Origin: Chloroflexus sp. Y-396-1
Lineage (GTDB): Bacteria > Chloroflexota > Chloroflexia > Chloroflexales > Chloroflexaceae
Direction of reading: 5' to 3'
DNA length: 64,000 bases
Assembly (NCBI RefSeq): GCF_000516515.1
Contig: NZ_KI911784.1
Location: forward strand, 3,510,633 to 3,574,632
Under the pieces are notes generated by a model, which saw only the letters and a program-made list of their open reading frames with translations, was not told the origin of the DNA and made no database searches. Positions 41,635-49,385 of this stretch are shown here, piece by piece (the stretch's first letter is position 1; every line of letters starts with the position of its first letter). The position numbers and the translations under genes are program-made.

Positions 41635-42038
41635 TGTGATCCTCGTTCGTGTTGCGGATTTGAAGTATGTGAAGCCGATATTTGTGTTTCGTCAACCGGT
41701 GTCGGCAAGAGGCCAGCTTGCCGGAGCAGTGAGACAATATCGTTTTGCAACTGACTAAATGGCGCGTCGATCACCTCTGGTGTGCGCACAGTGAATACAA
41801 GATCGTAGCCTGGTGATAATGTGGGCAGAAGAAGGCGAACGGCTTCTCGGATACGGCGACGGGCGCGGTTGCGTTGCACAGCACCTCCGATCTGACGACC
41901 GACGACGAATCCGCAGCGGAGGATTTGCCGTCGAGTTGGCGCAACGGAAAGGAGGAGCCAGCGTGATGTGAATATACGCCCTTCCCGACGCACTCGACGA
42001 AAATGTTCGGGACGGCGCAACCGGTTTGCACGTCGCAT
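41631..42038 (-). CDS. rnpA: Ribonuclease P protein component
   Basis: The 135-residue protein has the RnpA core: [16 protein letters not shown] at the start and [20 protein letters not shown] with the RNR motif, then [13 protein letters not shown]. It aids the P RNA in trimming tRNA 5' ends. It is longer than typical by a polar tail of ~20 residues. The start site has only a weak Shine-Dalgarno. rpmH precedes it by 92 bases, and yidC overlaps its stop. Confidence 0.92.
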   Translation of the reverse strand: MRRANRLRRPEHFRRVRREGRIFTSRWLLLSVAPTRRQILRCGFVVGRQIGGAVQRNRARRRIREAVRLLLPTLSPGYDLVFTVRTPEVIDAPFSQLQNDIVSLLRQAGLLPTPVDETQISASHTSNPQHERGSQ

Positions 42039-42130
42039 ACGTGGAGTGCAAACGGGTTATCACTGACAGATGGCCTGTTGCCCATCACGTGCAGCACACC
42101 TCTGTTGCTGATAACCCGCTCCATAGTGAT

Positions 42131-42304
42131 TTAGCGGTGCCCGCGGCGTACAGCTCGCCGCTCATCGCTGACGGTCAATTTCCAGCGCCCTTTCAGACGC
42201 CGACGACGAAGTACTTCACGCCCATCTTTGGTTGCCATACGCGCTCGGAAGCCGTGTTTGCGGCGACGTGGAATGCGCTTTGGTTGCCATGTTCGTTTCG
42301 GCAT
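42131..42304 (-). CDS. rpmH: Ribosomal protein bL34
   Basis: A 57-residue protein starting [20 protein letters not shown] and continuing [20 protein letters not shown], the universal bL34 sequence. The C-terminus carries an extension of about ten residues ([11 protein letters not shown]). GAGGAG precedes the ATG at 42302-42304. It heads the rpmH-rnpA-yidC-jag unit. Confidence 0.96.
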   Translation of the reverse strand: MPKRTWQPKRIPRRRKHGFRARMATKDGREVLRRRRLKGRWKLTVSDERRAVRRGHR

Positions 42305-42352
42305 TGTATCTACTCCTCAGGTGTTGTACATTTGTACCTAAAAACTAACGCC

Positions 42353-42382
42353 ATTATACTCATCACGATGGATTGATGTCAA
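42353..42382 (-). promoter_or_regulatory. Promoter of the rpmH operon
   Basis: Consensus TTGACA (42377-42382), an 18-base spacer and consensus TATAAT (42353-42358) on the minus strand, about 49 bases before the rpmH ATG. Confidence 0.78.
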
Positions 42383-42399
42383 ACAGACCCATTCCCCTA

Positions 42400-42428
42400 C
42401 CCCCTCTCTCGATCTGCGGGAGAGGGGG
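42400..42428 (-). terminator. Possible terminator of the S1-domain gene
   Basis: CCCCCTCTC (42400-42408) and GAGAGGGGG (42420-42428) pair around 11 bases. It lies between the S1 gene stop and the rpmH promoter. No T-run is present, and it also resembles the GC-rich intergenic repeats. Confidence 0.45.
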
Positions 42429-42575
42429 ATTTCGAGGCGTACCACTCATGTACCTGGTGCTGCACGAGGCACGGATCGGAATATCCTGCCTGTCCTTGTG
42501 AAGAGGCGCAGAGATCGCGACGTGTAACCAGAGCCCCTGCCGACAATGCCGATAAACTATCAGGAAGCGCCAGGA

Positions 42576-44090
42576 TTATTCTTCATGACCGATTTGCTCA
42601 AGTGTTCGGCGGATCACATCGCGTTGGCGTCGGTTCGTCGGACGCTCCATCTCATCTTCGTCATCTTCGTAATCGCGGCGGCGGCGATCTCGGTCACGGT
42701 CGCGGTCGCGACGATTACTCGAACCGCCGAACTTCATCAGCAGGTCTTCAATCGTGGCATTTCCTTCAAATGTCTCGTCATTATCGTCTTCGCCGACAAC
42801 ATAGGTATCAGACGTCGGTTGTGGTTGTGCTGCACGGCGTTCCCGACGCTCACGGCGTTCACTGCGTTCCCGACGCTCACCGCGCTCACCGCGTTCACCG
42901 CGCTCACTGCGTTCACGCGCTGCCTGGACTGCGGCGGCGAAGCGCTCTATGTTACTACGACTGCTGCGTGGGGTTGGTGTTTCGGCAGATGTTTCTGTTG
43001 TCTCGGAGGTAGACGTTTCCGTCGTAGGCTGCTCTTCTTCAAGCCGCATCGTCAAGCTTATGCGCTTGCTCTGCTGATCAATTCCAAGCACCTTCACAGT
43101 CACCTTATCGCCGACTTTCACCACATCTTCCACTTTGGCCACGCGATGTGGGGCGAGGGCCGAGATATGTACGAGGCCATCGCGCCCGACTCCAATATCG
43201 ACGAATGCACCAAATGGGGCGATGCCACTGACCGTACCTTCGAGGATCTGGCCGGGTTCGAGCTGCTGCATGCGTTGGGTGCGCAATGCTCGTCGTAGGC
43301 TCAGGCTAATACGAGCAGCCTCGCCATCGATCTCAAGAATCTTGAACTGATAGCGCTCACCGATCTTTACAGCATCTTCTGGCTTCTCGACCCGACCTTC
43401 GGCCAGCTCGCTCACGTGGATCAAACCGTCCTTACCAACTCCAATGTCGGCAAAAGCGCCGAAAGGAGCAAAGCCGGTAATTACGCCTTCGACCACATCA
43501 CCGACGCGCAGTGCAGCCAGTTTTTCACGGTCAATCTCTTGACGGCGCGGCGGCTGAGGTTGGGGTTGCGACTGGCGTGCGCGCCGAGGTGTTTCAGCAC
43601 GCGCAGGATTACGCATTGTCAGACTAATGCGGCGTGCTTCGGGATCGATACTCTTGACCCACACCTTGACCGTATCACCGATTTGAACTACGTCTGAGGG
43701 TGTCTCGATGCGACGGTCGCTCATTTCAGAAATATGAACCAGACCATCGCGACCAACGCCGATATCGACAAATACCCCGTAAAGTGCAATCGATGTCACT
43801 TTACCTTCCAGCTCCATGCCAGGCTGAAGATCCTTCAGCCGTCGTGGCTTTTGGGGTTGATCATCACTGACCGGCGTGAAGCTAGCGCCAGTTGCTTCCG
43901 AATCGGTTGCAGTGCTCTCGCTTGTCACTGAAGGAGTGGTCGCTTCGGTAATAGCAGCCTGCTCTGTCGGTTGTTCCGGAGTAGCAGTGGTTACCTCAGC
44001 CGTATCAACCTCTGGTGCACTGGCTACCGCACGAGGTGCTGCGGACGACTCATCCGCGTTAACCTCTTCGTTACGAACCTGATCCGTCAT
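42576..44090 (-). CDS. S1-type RNA-binding protein (three S1 domains)
   Basis: The 504-residue protein has an acidic Thr/Glu-rich N-terminus of ~85 residues, then S1 domains at about 88-160 (GMELEGKVTSIALYGVFVDI), 195-265 (GDVVEGVITGFAPFGAFADI) and 278-350 (GQILEGTVSGIAPFGAFVDI), each with the DGLVHIS or DGLIHVS motif. The C-terminus holds a low-complexity Arg/Glu repeat (RSERGERGERGERRERSE) and RRDRDRDRDRRRRDYEDDED. This suits an RpsA-like or other RNA-chaperone role; full-length RpsA usually has 4-6 S1 domains. GAGGAGGAAGG precedes the ATG. Confidence 0.85.
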   Translation of the reverse strand: MTDQVRNEEVNADESSAAPRAVASAPEVDTAEVTTATPEQPTEQAAITEATTPSVTSESTATDSEATGASFTPVSDDQPQKPRRLKDLQPGMELEGKVTSIALYGVFVDIGVGRDGLVHISEMSDRRIETPSDVVQIGDTVKVWVKSIDPEARRISLTMRNPARAETPRRARQSQPQPQPPRRQEIDREKLAALRVGDVVEGVITGFAPFGAFADIGVGKDGLIHVSELAEGRVEKPEDAVKIGERYQFKILEIDGEAARISLSLRRALRTQRMQQLEPGQILEGTVSGIAPFGAFVDIGVGRDGLVHISALAPHRVAKVEDVVKVGDKVTVKVLGIDQQSKRISLTMRLEEEQPTTETSTSETTETSAETPTPRSSRSNIERFAAAVQAARERSERGERGERGERRERSERRERRERRAAQPQPTSDTYVVGEDDNDETFEGNATIEDLLMKFGGSSNRRDRDRDRDRRRRDYEDDEDEMERPTNRRQRDVIRRTLEQIGHEE

Positions 44091-44175
44091 TTCCCACCTT
44101 CCTCCTCATATACTGTTTGGTTTGTTATGCCTGGGTGTCAGACTGAATGCAACGTCTGACATGCACCGACGAATA

Positions 44176-46266
44176 TTATGATTTCATCTGCTGTCGCACG
44201 GCCCGTACTAGACCGTCGTCATGCAGATCCTCTAACCGATAGTACACCCCGCGCAGATGTTCGGCCAATCGACGAGACAGGCCGCGTTCAAAATGCGGAT
44301 GCTCGGTATCGATAACAATTGCGTGTATCTGATGGGCAGCGATCATCTCGGCGATCCGATACGCCTCTTGTTGCGGGGGCAGATCGGAGATCGAGACGTT
44401 GGCCTGACCATCGGTTAAAAGCACCATCAGCGGTACAACTTCTGCATCTCGCCGACGTGCCCGTTCGAGTAGTTCAAACGCGGTCAGCATCCCCCGCGAG
44501 AGAGGGGTTTTACCTCCGGTAGGCATTGATTGCAAGCGACGCTGTGCCAGCTCAACACTATTTGTCAGGGGTAGCAGCACACGGGCGTAATCACGCTGGA
44601 AACTGACCAGGCCAACCTGATCGCGGCGTTGATACGCATCACGGAGCAGGGAGAGCACAGCCGCTTTCGTTGCCTGCATCCGTTCTTCGGCTGCCATGCT
44701 CCAACTAGCATCGACAACGAAGCAAACCGCATTCCGCGTGCGCCGCACACGAACTTTCTGGCGAAGATCGCTGCGTTTAATAACGATTTTTGGTCGACGA
44801 CGATGTGGCATTCCTGTTGAGTGCATCAGCTCGGTGCGACGTTTCCGCTGGTAGATAGCCGCTTCACGGAGGGTTGCATCCAGGGCCAGATCGGTAACTC
44901 TGGCTGCACGGCGGCTGGTAATGTAACGTCCCTGCTTCCGAGTTGTACGCGAGCGAGAACGCCGGCCTGGCGCACGGCGCTGGAGGCGGTCAGGTGTTGC
45001 TTCCAGACGGCGCGGCTTGAAGATTTCACCGGCACGGTACTCTTTTCCACCAGTCTGTTGTTCACTGACCGGCGCTGAGGCTTCTGGTAGACCGTTGCCA
45101 CCGACCGGTATGGTCGCACTACCGCCACCGTTCTCGTTCCCACCCTCATCGTTGCTGTCACCTATATCGGTCAGATCAGGGTTTTTTTTTACCTCAGTTG
45201 AAACACTGACTTCTTCAGTACGCTTCCCATACCGATCAAGAATGCTCGCCAGCCGCTGCTCGTCGAGCTTCACCTCACCAAACGGTTGGCGGCGCATACG
45301 GTGCGGTAGCGCCAGCTCAGCAGCCAGGCGGATGTCTTCAGCCGTCAGTGTTTGGCGACCACTCCAGGCCGCATGGGTACGGGCTGTTTCGAGAATCGTC
45401 AGATCTGCGCGATGCCCATCAACCCCCATTTCGATGCACAAACTGGCAACCACTGCCATATCGGTGCGATCAATGCGCACCTGGGGTAATAGCACACGAG
45501 CCTTGGCAATGCGCTGCGCCAGCGCTTCTTCGGCAGCCTGCCATTGCTGGATGAACCCGACCGGATCAGCTTCATAGGCCATACGTCGCTCGATAACGGC
45601 AACTCGGTCGTTCACATCGGTTAGCCCAACAACTTCGACGGCTAGGCCGAAGCGATCAAGGAGTTGCGGTCGCAACTCACCTTCTTCGGGATTCATCGTC
45701 CCGACCAGGATAAAGCGGGCCGGATGTGAGACACTCACTCCTTCACGCTCGACGGTATTGACCCCCATTGCAGCCGCATCGAGCAAGAGATCGACCAGGT
45801 GATCATCAAGCAGGTTCACTTCATCCACGTAGAGTACACCGCGATTAACCTGGGCAAGGAGACCGGGTTCAAAGCGGCGTTGTCCTTCGGTTATCGCGTG
45901 TTCGAGATCGAGCGAACCGACCACCCGATCTTCTGAAGCTGAAACCGGTAGTTCAACCAGCCGAATCGGACGTACTATCGTCGGCAATGGCCCCTGCGCC
46001 AGTCGGGCCTGGCAATCAGCGCACAGTGTTGCCGGGGCATCAGGATCGCAACTGTAGGGGCAATCGACGACGACCTTAATTGACGGCAAAAGCCGTGTCA
46101 AGGCGCGGACTGCGGTTGATTTTGCTGTCCCTTTCTCGCCACGTATCAGCACGCCGCCGATTCGCGAATTGATCGCGTTCAAAATAAGGGCGCGTTTCAA
46201 ACGCTCTTGACCAACAATGGCTGAGAAAGGATAAACTGGTCGTTGCGGAAAACTTGTGATATTCAC
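44176..46266 (-). CDS. Fused BchI/BchD-type metal chelatase subunit
   Basis: A protein of 696 residues. The N-terminal AAA+ module has Walker A GEKGTAKST, Walker B GVLYVDEVNLLDD and the sensor region GTMNPEEGELRPQLLDRFGL. A Cys pattern CPYSCDPDA ... LCADC lies in between. An acidic/Gly-rich linker (SNDEGGNENGGGSA) leads to a C-terminal VWA domain with MIDAS DASWSM and LLTDGQANV. This is the ChlI-ChlD fusion often called a putative cobaltochelatase; its metal (Mg2+ or Co2+) cannot be told from sequence. The start is GTG with no Shine-Dalgarno. It lies outside the main bch/csm island. Confidence 0.85.
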   Translation of the reverse strand: MNITSFPQRPVYPFSAIVGQERLKRALILNAINSRIGGVLIRGEKGTAKSTAVRALTRLLPSIKVVVDCPYSCDPDAPATLCADCQARLAQGPLPTIVRPIRLVELPVSASEDRVVGSLDLEHAITEGQRRFEPGLLAQVNRGVLYVDEVNLLDDHLVDLLLDAAAMGVNTVEREGVSVSHPARFILVGTMNPEEGELRPQLLDRFGLAVEVVGLTDVNDRVAVIERRMAYEADPVGFIQQWQAAEEALAQRIAKARVLLPQVRIDRTDMAVVASLCIEMGVDGHRADLTILETARTHAAWSGRQTLTAEDIRLAAELALPHRMRRQPFGEVKLDEQRLASILDRYGKRTEEVSVSTEVKKNPDLTDIGDSNDEGGNENGGGSATIPVGGNGLPEASAPVSEQQTGGKEYRAGEIFKPRRLEATPDRLQRRAPGRRSRSRTTRKQGRYITSRRAARVTDLALDATLREAAIYQRKRRTELMHSTGMPHRRRPKIVIKRSDLRQKVRVRRTRNAVCFVVDASWSMAAEERMQATKAAVLSLLRDAYQRRDQVGLVSFQRDYARVLLPLTNSVELAQRRLQSMPTGGKTPLSRGMLTAFELLERARRRDAEVVPLMVLLTDGQANVSISDLPPQQEAYRIAEMIAAHQIHAIVIDTEHPHFERGLSRRLAEHLRGVYYRLEDLHDDGLVRAVRQQMKS

Positions 46267-46706
46267 GACAACAAAAATCTTCTAGCTCAGTGTGAGCCAG
46301 AAGCCATAGCAGCAATGCCGCGTACTGTTATGATGTAGCATGTCATTCATCCGACGGGCGAACCTAACCTACGGCAATGCTCACAGCGAACACGTCTGCT
46401 TGCAACGAAGCACCATAGCAATTGTGTCACAAAGCTGCCGAAAAGTCAAATGAGAGGGGCGAGTTCTCCCCCCCCCCAACCCTCCGCCAGCGGGGAGGGA
46501 TGCGCTGGCTTAGGTGCAAGCCGTTGACCGTACCTGCGGGCCGGAGGCCCGCGCACCCAGGTGATGCTGTGGGTTGGGAGACATTGTCAGCGATGTTCGT
46601 CGGCGTCGCTCCGTCGTTACACCGTTCAGTTATCGGATATACCTGAGACTGACAACGCTGAAACGTTCTGGCATCCAACACGTCGCGAGAGCATTGCTCA
46701 GCGGTA
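46267..46706. other. Intergenic spacer with hairpin repeat copy 3
   Basis: No gene is supported. It includes a run of ten C (46471 region) followed by AACCCTCCGCCAGCGGGGAG, and the GCGGGCC-GGA-GGCCCGC hairpin at 46536-46552. The chelatase and mreB are divergent across it. Confidence 0.5.
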
Positions 46707-46748
46707 TGCTATAATATAGCGATCCAATCCGGCAGCTTACCGGATTGG
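46707..46748 (+). promoter_or_regulatory. Extended -10 promoter and leader hairpin of mreB
   Basis: TGCTATAAT at 46707-46715 is an extended -10 element; no good -35 is seen. CCAATCCGG (46724-46732) and CCGGATTGG (46740-46748) form a 9-base stem right at the expected 5' end of the message, about 75 bases before the start codon. Confidence 0.55.
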
Positions 46749-46821
46749 GCGGGATAAAGTAGCGTTTTTGGCCTGAATAGTGCCAGGTCGCCATCGAAAT
46801 CATCATTCATGGAGTGTCGCC

Positions 46822-47901
46822 GTGGGCTTCAACCCCTTTAATACAATTTTTGGTGCCTTTAGCCGTGATCTGGGTATTGATCTTGGTACGGCCAACACCC
46901 TGGTTCATGTGCGTGGCAAAGGTATCGTTATCAGTGAACCATCGGTCGTCGCGATTGATACTCGCACAAAAAAGGTGCACGCGGTTGGGGCCGAAGCCAA
47001 GGCTATGGTGGGGAAGACACCGGCCAATATTGTTGCTGTGCGACCACTGAAAGATGGGGTTATCGCCGATTTTGATGTGGTCGAGCAGATGCTGGCCTAC
47101 TTTATTAAAAAGGCTCATGCCTATGCTGCAATACCTCTCGTCGATCCTCGACCGCGGGTCGTGGTTGGTGTGCCGTTGGGTGTCACAGAGGTAGAAAAGC
47201 GCGCAGCACGAGAAGCCGCGTTGAATGCGAAAGCGCGTGAGGCCTATGTGGTCGAGGAGCCAATGGCGGCGGCTATCGGCGCCGGTCTGCCGGTGGAGGA
47301 ACCGATTGGTTCGATGATCGTTGACATCGGTGGTGGTACGACAGAGATTGCCGTCATTGCATTGGGTGGGATTGTGATAAATCATTCGATCAGGATCGCC
47401 GGTGACGAGATTGACGAAGCGATTATTCAGTTTGCGCGCCGGGAATACAATTTGTTGATCGGTGAGCGGATGGCCGAGAAAGCGAAGATTGCCGCCGGTT
47501 CGGCTTACCCCCTCGATGAAGAGATCAAAGTTGTTTTGCGGGGCCGTGATCTCCTCACCGGTTTGCCGAAGGCAATAGAGGTCAGCTCGGTTGAGCTACG
47601 TGAGGGTATTGCTGGGCCGGTGAATGCGATTGTTGCTGAAGTGCGGGCGGCGCTTGAAGAGACACCACCTGAGCTAGTTGCGGACATTATGGAACACGGC
47701 ATTATGCTGGCCGGTGGTGGTTCGTTGCTGCACGGCCTCGACAAGCGAATTGCTGCCGAGACCCGTATGCCGGTACATATTGCCCAAGATCCGCTGTCGT
47801 GTGTAGCGCGTGGTGCCGGTAAAATGGTTGAACACTTTGATAACGGAGTTTACCAGGATATTTTGATGCGCGCTCAGGCCTCTCGTCGGGTGCGGAGATA
47901 G
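46822..47901 (+). CDS. mreB: Rod shape-determining protein MreB
   Basis: This 359-residue actin homolog has phosphate-1 DLGIDLGTANTLVHVRGKGI, phosphate-2 IVDIGGGTTEIAVIALGG and the adenosine motif HGIMLAGGGSLLHGLD. The GTG at 46822 is chosen because GGAG lies seven bases upstream and it gives the standard MreB N-terminus; upstream ATG frames add unrelated residues. It starts the mreBCD-PBP2 operon that directs lateral wall growth in this filamentous rod. mreC follows by three bases. Confidence 0.94.
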   Translation: MGFNPFNTIFGAFSRDLGIDLGTANTLVHVRGKGIVISEPSVVAIDTRTKKVHAVGAEAKAMVGKTPANIVAVRPLKDGVIADFDVVEQMLAYFIKKAHAYAAIPLVDPRPRVVVGVPLGVTEVEKRAAREAALNAKAREAYVVEEPMAAAIGAGLPVEEPIGSMIVDIGGGTTEIAVIALGGIVINHSIRIAGDEIDEAIIQFARREYNLLIGERMAEKAKIAAGSAYPLDEEIKVVLRGRDLLTGLPKAIEVSSVELREGIAGPVNAIVAEVRAALEETPPELVADIMEHGIMLAGGGSLLHGLDKRIAAETRMPVHIAQDPLSCVARGAGKMVEHFDNGVYQDILMRAQASRRVRR

Positions 47902-47904
47902 CTC

Positions 47905-48813
47905 ATGCGCGATTTTCTTGATGAACGACCGTTAAAGTTACGTCGCGAGCCGGCCGGTGATCGAGGTTACTGGCGCGTGATTGCACTGGCACTGGTGTTA
48001 TTGCTGGTAAGTGTGCTGATGTTAGTGCTAGATCGGCAAGGCATTATTACGCCAGCCCACCTCCGGCTTCGTGAGGTGTTGCAACCATTGGCTTCCTGGT
48101 TGACGGAACGACGGACCGATCTTGTGTCGTGGTGGTCAACTCCGCGTGATGTGGCAACGATGCAGGCCAGAATTGCCGAACTGGAAGCCGAAAACGCTCG
48201 TCTAGCTGCTGAAGTACTGCGGCTCAAACAGGTTCAGGTTGAGAATAGTTTCTTACGACAGCAACTTGCGATTACTCGTTCGTATCCGTGGACAATTCTC
48301 GGTGCTGAGGTGATGGTGCTCGCACCTGATGCGGCTCGTCGCGTATTGACCATTGCACGTGGGGCCGAGGATGGGGTGCGAGTGGGGATGGCAGTGATAA
48401 GCCAGCAGCCAGGTGGGCCAGCAGCGTTGATTGGCGTTGTCGAGGCAGTGGGGCCGCGTACCGCTGATGTACTAATGATTACCGATATTAGCAGTCAGCT
48501 CAGCGTACGCTTGTTGCAAGCCGATTCGGCACCGCTTGGGTTGATGCAGGGGCAGTGGCAGCGTGGTTCACGTTTGCGTGTCGAGCTGATTGATCGCAGT
48601 CTGGCGATGCGCGAGGGTGATCATGTTGTAACGGCTGGAATCAGTGGAGCGCTCGATTTGCCGCTCGATCTGGCAGCAATGCCGCAAGCGGTACCGATTG
48701 GTGTGATCGAAGCGGTACGACAAGAAGGACAACGCCAGATTGGTGAGATTCGACCGTTTGTTGCTCCGGATCAGGTACGTTACGTGTGGGTAATAATCAG
48801 TCAAGACGGATAG
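47905..48813 (+). CDS. mreC: Rod shape-determining protein MreC
   Basis: The 302-residue protein has one membrane segment (VIALALVLLLVSVLMLVLD, about residues 25-44), a coiled coil (ARIAELEAENARLAAEVLRL) and a beta-rich extracytoplasmic domain with PDAARRVLTIARGAEDGVRV and LGLMQGQWQRGSRLRVELID. This is the standard MreC layout. It links MreB with PBP2. The stop overlaps the mreD-like start by 28 bases. Confidence 0.92.
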   Translation: MRDFLDERPLKLRREPAGDRGYWRVIALALVLLLVSVLMLVLDRQGIITPAHLRLREVLQPLASWLTERRTDLVSWWSTPRDVATMQARIAELEAENARLAAEVLRLKQVQVENSFLRQQLAITRSYPWTILGAEVMVLAPDAARRVLTIARGAEDGVRVGMAVISQQPGGPAALIGVVEAVGPRTADVLMITDISSQLSVRLLQADSAPLGLMQGQWQRGSRLRVELIDRSLAMREGDHVVTAGISGALDLPLDLAAMPQAVPIGVIEAVRQEGQRQIGEIRPFVAPDQVRYVWVIISQDG

Positions 48814-49316
48814 AAGAACGACTGGCACGCGAGTCAGGGCTGGTTCTCATTCTGCTGCTCCTTGCTCTGATCCAGGTGACCCTGTTAACTGCTCCCACCG
48901 GCTTTTGTATTCCTCTCCTGCTGGTCCTGGCGATTGGGCGAGCACTGGTCGGAGCAGGAACAGCGGAACCGGTTCGGGGGTTCATGCGTGGTTTGTGGTG
49001 GGCCTTTTACAGTGGGATTGCGTTGGATTTGTTGGGGTCAATGCCGTTTGGCAGTCATGCCATTGCTCATCTGGTGGCTGTGTTGGTTGTTGGCCTTTCT
49101 ACCCGCCGGTTTGCAGTTGAACGCCCGCTGGTGTCGTTGTTGGCAGTCGCATGTGGTACCCTGATTTACGAGGCTGTCCTCTGGCTTACGGTACTACCGT
49201 CTGGTAGTGACTGGCAGGCGTATGTGCGGGTGGTGATGTTGCCTTCGCTCCTTCTAGCCCTGATACCAACGCTACCTACCGTCGCTCTGCTCTACCGCCT
49301 GGTGCGGACGGTGTAA
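48786..49316 (+). CDS. mreD: MreD-like membrane protein
   Basis: A protein of 176 residues with five or six membrane segments (LVLILLLLALIQVTLLTAPT, FCIPLLLVLAIGRALVGAG, GLWWAFYSGIALDLLGSMP, AHLVAVLVVGLSTRRF and others). GLWWAFYSGIALDLLGSMPFG matches the MreD signature (G...D...P.G). The GTG at 48786 overlaps the end of mreC; the site is weak, so coupling is likely. Sequence similarity is low, as normal for MreD, and position supports the name. Confidence 0.82.
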   Translation: MGNNQSRRIEERLARESGLVLILLLLALIQVTLLTAPTGFCIPLLLVLAIGRALVGAGTAEPVRGFMRGLWWAFYSGIALDLLGSMPFGSHAIAHLVAVLVVGLSTRRFAVERPLVSLLAVACGTLIYEAVLWLTVLPSGSDWQAYVRVVMLPSLLLALIPTLPTVALLYRLVRTV

Positions 49317-49385
49317 GGTGATGATCCTTCTGCTCAGCGTTGCTATTGCAATACTGCCTGAGTTCAGAAAGGCTGAAGAACGGCC

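Noticed and set aside
42305-42575. Replication origin near rpmH
   Set aside because: rpmH is often close to oriC and dnaA, but no DnaA-box cluster (TTATCCACA) or dnaA/dnaN gene is visible here.
42546-43298. Plus-strand frame of 250 codons opposite the S1-domain gene
   Set aside because: It is a shadow of the Arg/Glu repeat coding region, composed of repetitive Thr/Ala/Phe runs.
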